A stretch of DNA of 51,094 nt from an uncultured Verrucomicrobiae bacterium (GTDB taxonomy: Bacteria > Verrucomicrobiota > Verrucomicrobiia > Limisphaerales > UBA1096): contig CALJHX010000038.1 in the NCBI GenBank assembly GCA_937770485.1, forward strand, positions 1-51,094, in the 5' to 3' direction. The notes under the pieces are model-generated. The model had not been told where the DNA came from, searched no databases, and was given only the letters and a program-made list of their open reading frames with translations. The position numbers and the translations under genes are program-made. Below are positions 49,021 through 51,094 of the stretch, piece by piece; within the stretch, counting starts at the first letter, position 1; each line of letters starts with the position of its first letter.

Positions 49021-51094
49021 ATGGAATCCAACGAACTAGCGACCAAAATCACCCGGTTTTCACTAAAGCGGAAAGTCACCATCTTTGTTCTTTTTCTAAC
49101 TATTCTGGCGATCGGATTTATCGCAACCAATCGCCTTCCCCTTGAGATGGAGCCCAAGGGATCGGAGGGCTATGGGATTTATGTGAGAACATCATGGCGA
49201 TCCGGAGTCCCTCAAGAATCCTTGGAAAAAATCGGAATTCCGATGGAAGAGGAACTAAGCACTGTGCGAGGCTTGGACTCAATGTCAACGCGCTGCAGCA
49301 AAAGCTCTGCGTCGGTGGATTTGAAATTCAAACAGGGAACAGACATGGATGTGGCCTATCGAGAAGTGCGTGATCGTATGGAACGAGCTAGGATGCGTTT
49401 CCCTGAGGGAACAGAAAAACCTAGGATCTATAAACGGGACTCATGGTCAGACCCAATCGTTAGAATGACAATTGGATCAGATCAGCATGTACCAGATTAT
49501 GATTTAATCAATAAACACGTCATTATTCCCCTTATGCGGATCGATGGAGTTGCAGATGTGGAATTCCACATAGAGCAAAAGGAAATAATGATTGAAGTCG
49601 ATAAAGACCGTGCGGAAGCCCATGGATTGAACATACAAAGACTATCGAACCGCTTGCGAAGCGATAACTTCACTTTGGCCAGCGGCTCTGTAGTTGATGG
49701 CGGTAAAAAATATATCCTCAAATCCTCTAGCTCGTTTCATACCTTTGAAGAACTAAAAGATGTACCCTTAAATGACAATGTATCCCTCAAAGACATTGCA
49801 GAAATAAAATATGAGCCAGATATGGACAGTCGCTTTTTCCGGTATAATGGATTAGAGTCCTACAGTATCAGGGTGACAAAAGAAAGTGAGGCAAACACAT
49901 TAGAAGTAAGCCAAAGGGTTAGCGATCAACTTGAAATAATTAAGGTAAATCCGGCATTGAAAAATTACCATCTGCGCGTTTACCAAAACCAAGGTAGTGA
50001 GATTCAAAAAAGACTCAATCACCTTGTTGATAACGGTATGGCGGGTGCCTTTTTTGCGGTAGTTGTACTGTATTTTTTCCTTCGTCGTTTTCGGATGACG
50101 CTGATCATAGCAATGGCTATCCCACTTTGTTTATTAATTTCATTAACTTCCATGTATTTTGCAGACCAAAGCCTGAATGCATTCAACATGATCGGCCTCA
50201 TGATTTGCATAGGACTGCTTGTGGATAATTCAGTCGTGGTTGCAGAGAATATTCAACGACATTTTCTTAGCGGAATGCCTCGACGCGAGGCGTGCATTAA
50301 GGGTGTCAGTGAGATTGGACTAGCGATAACAACAGCAACAATGACAACCATGATTGTCTTTATCCCAATGTTATTTATTGAAGGAGGTATGCGTTTTGCC
50401 CTTTCTGGCTTGGCGCTTCCAGTAATGGCTTCTCTCCTGGCCTCCTTAATTGTCGCCTTGGTTTTTATCCCACTTTGCGTCTATTTGACCCTCACCTCCT
50501 CAGGAGTTGATGAAACCAATGCATACGGTGCTGCGAATGCATTTGTTAGGACACGCCTTACTAAAATATACAATTTAAGTTTTGAGAAGTTTAACATTTG
50601 GTATAATCAAACACTTGCATTCTATCTGAACCGTCGTCTCGACTTGGCGTTTATTCTGCTCATATTATTTGTAGCCTCCTACAAAATTGGTTATGAAAAT
50701 ATTGAGTTTTCCGATGAAAGGAGCGAGGAAAGAGATGAATTCGAAATTGATGTTCGATTCCCGGATCAGTTCACGCTTGAGGAGCGTAGCGCATACCTAA
50801 AACAGGTAGAGGAATACGTTGAAGGCAGAAAAGGAGAACTCGGCATTAAATCATATGAAGTTCATTTTTCACCGTGGTATGCAGAATTCGAGGGTCATTT
50901 CTCTTATGACCGTGTCAGTGAATTTACACGTGAGGAAGCTGCAGAAAAAGTCTATGAGGATTTCCCCGAAAAACCGGGAGTAAGAATCCACTACAAAGGT
51001 AAAGACGGGGGAGAGGAGCGCAATGATCATAAATCTCGACATTACGTCCGGTTGATAGGCGATGATCCCCAATTGCTTCAGTCCGTTGCGGAAG
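49021..51094 (+). CDS. RND-family efflux pump, third copy (C-terminus outside window)
   Basis: An open frame of 691 codons from ATG 49021 reaches the window end without a stop. The start (MESNELATKITRFSLKRKV), PMEEELSTVRGLDSM, DMDVAYREVRDRMERA and TM4 CIGLLVDNSVVVAENIQRHF mirror the second pump; more than half of aligned residues are identical by eye over the first 130. Codon use is clearly different, with many A/T-ending codons and much lower GC than the rest of the window. No palindrome copy occurs in its 2 kb. It looks like a diverged paralogue acquired from, or shaped in, another genome. Confidence 0.92.
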   Translation, partial: MESNELATKITRFSLKRKVTIFVLFLTILAIGFIATNRLPLEMEPKGSEGYGIYVRTSWRSGVPQESLEKIGIPMEEELSTVRGLDSMSTRCSKSSASVDLKFKQGTDMDVAYREVRDRMERARMRFPEGTEKPRIYKRDSWSDPIVRMTIGSDQHVPDYDLINKHVIIPLMRIDGVADVEFHIEQKEIMIEVDKDRAEAHGLNIQRLSNRLRSDNFTLASGSVVDGGKKYILKSSSSFHTFEELKDVPLNDNVSLKDIAEIKYEPDMDSRFFRYNGLESYSIRVTKESEANTLEVSQRVSDQLEIIKVNPALKNYHLRVYQNQGSEIQKRLNHLVDNGMAGAFFAVVVLYFFLRRFRMTLIIAMAIPLCLLISLTSMYFADQSLNAFNMIGLMICIGLLVDNSVVVAENIQRHFLSGMPRREACIKGVSEIGLAITTATMTTMIVFIPMLFIEGGMRFALSGLALPVMASLLASLIVALVFIPLCVYLTLTSSGVDETNAYGAANAFVRTRLTKIYNLSFEKFNIWYNQTLAFYLNRRLDLAFILLILFVASYKIGYENIEFSDERSEERDEFEIDVRFPDQFTLEERSAYLKQVEEYVEGRKGELGIKSYEVHFSPWYAEFEGHFSYDRVSEFTREEAAEKVYEDFPEKPGVRIHYKGKDGGEERNDHKSRHYVRLIGDDPQLLQSVAE

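Overview
The window looks like a chromosomal piece of a Verrucomicrobiota bacterium or close PVC relative, probably uncultured. This is an inference from content. The clues are two FGly-type sulfatases plus a sulfatase fragment, a CE15-like esterase, a PQQ-type beta-propeller, a short prepilin-like secreted protein with the [22 protein letters not shown] leader, ankyrin lipoproteins, a B12-dependent ribonucleotide reductase and a fused redoxin/cytochrome/copper-oxygenase pair. GC is high over most of the window and drops sharply in the last 2 kb.

Layout. 1-4776 (minus): a close-packed run of sulfatase, ankyrin lipoprotein, fabD, ArsR-methyltransferase fusion and a second methyltransferase cut by the window edge. 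4777-5224: a divergent region with a minus-strand terminator and a well-structured candidate RNA. 5225-8247 (plus): a frameshifted PQQ propeller gene, the prepilin-like gene and a GT2 glycosyltransferase. 8248-8715: a hairpin-rich repeat block and a terminator. 8716-10698: a TPR/SLOG-like/class III nucleotidyl cyclase protein. 10761-11808: a broken ankyrin gene. 12033-20187: CPA2 antiporter, lysS, esterase lipoprotein, lysC, redoxin and cytochrome c/copper monooxygenase/EF-hand protein. 20241-24309: a bioF-like gene with an internal deletion, TPR protein, folC, tRNA-Glu, RelE-like protein and HNH nuclease. 24431-28730: sulfatase, two-module esterase and two gene fragments. 28880-32999: rplU, rpmA, obgE, ychF and a cysteine desulfurase. 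32996-37256 (minus): a sugar kinase-like APH protein and nrdJ. 37489-40352: cupin, exbB, exbD, TPR protein and uppP. 40491-51094: one RND adaptor followed by three RND pump genes, the last running off the window.

The most striking signal is not a gene. The palindrome TTGGCCAA, often extended to GCTTGGCCAAGC, occurs about 46 times by my manual count, where base composition predicts roughly one. It lies inside genes (read as L-A-K or L-G-Q, often in signal peptides, linkers and C-terminal tails) and between genes, where it forms terminator stems and long perfect palindromes. One copy sits exactly at a frameshift. It resembles in style the cyanobacterial HIP1 element, but with a different sequence. 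It is absent from the interior of the last two RND genes, the last of which is also much more AT-rich, which suggests more recent acquisition of those genes.
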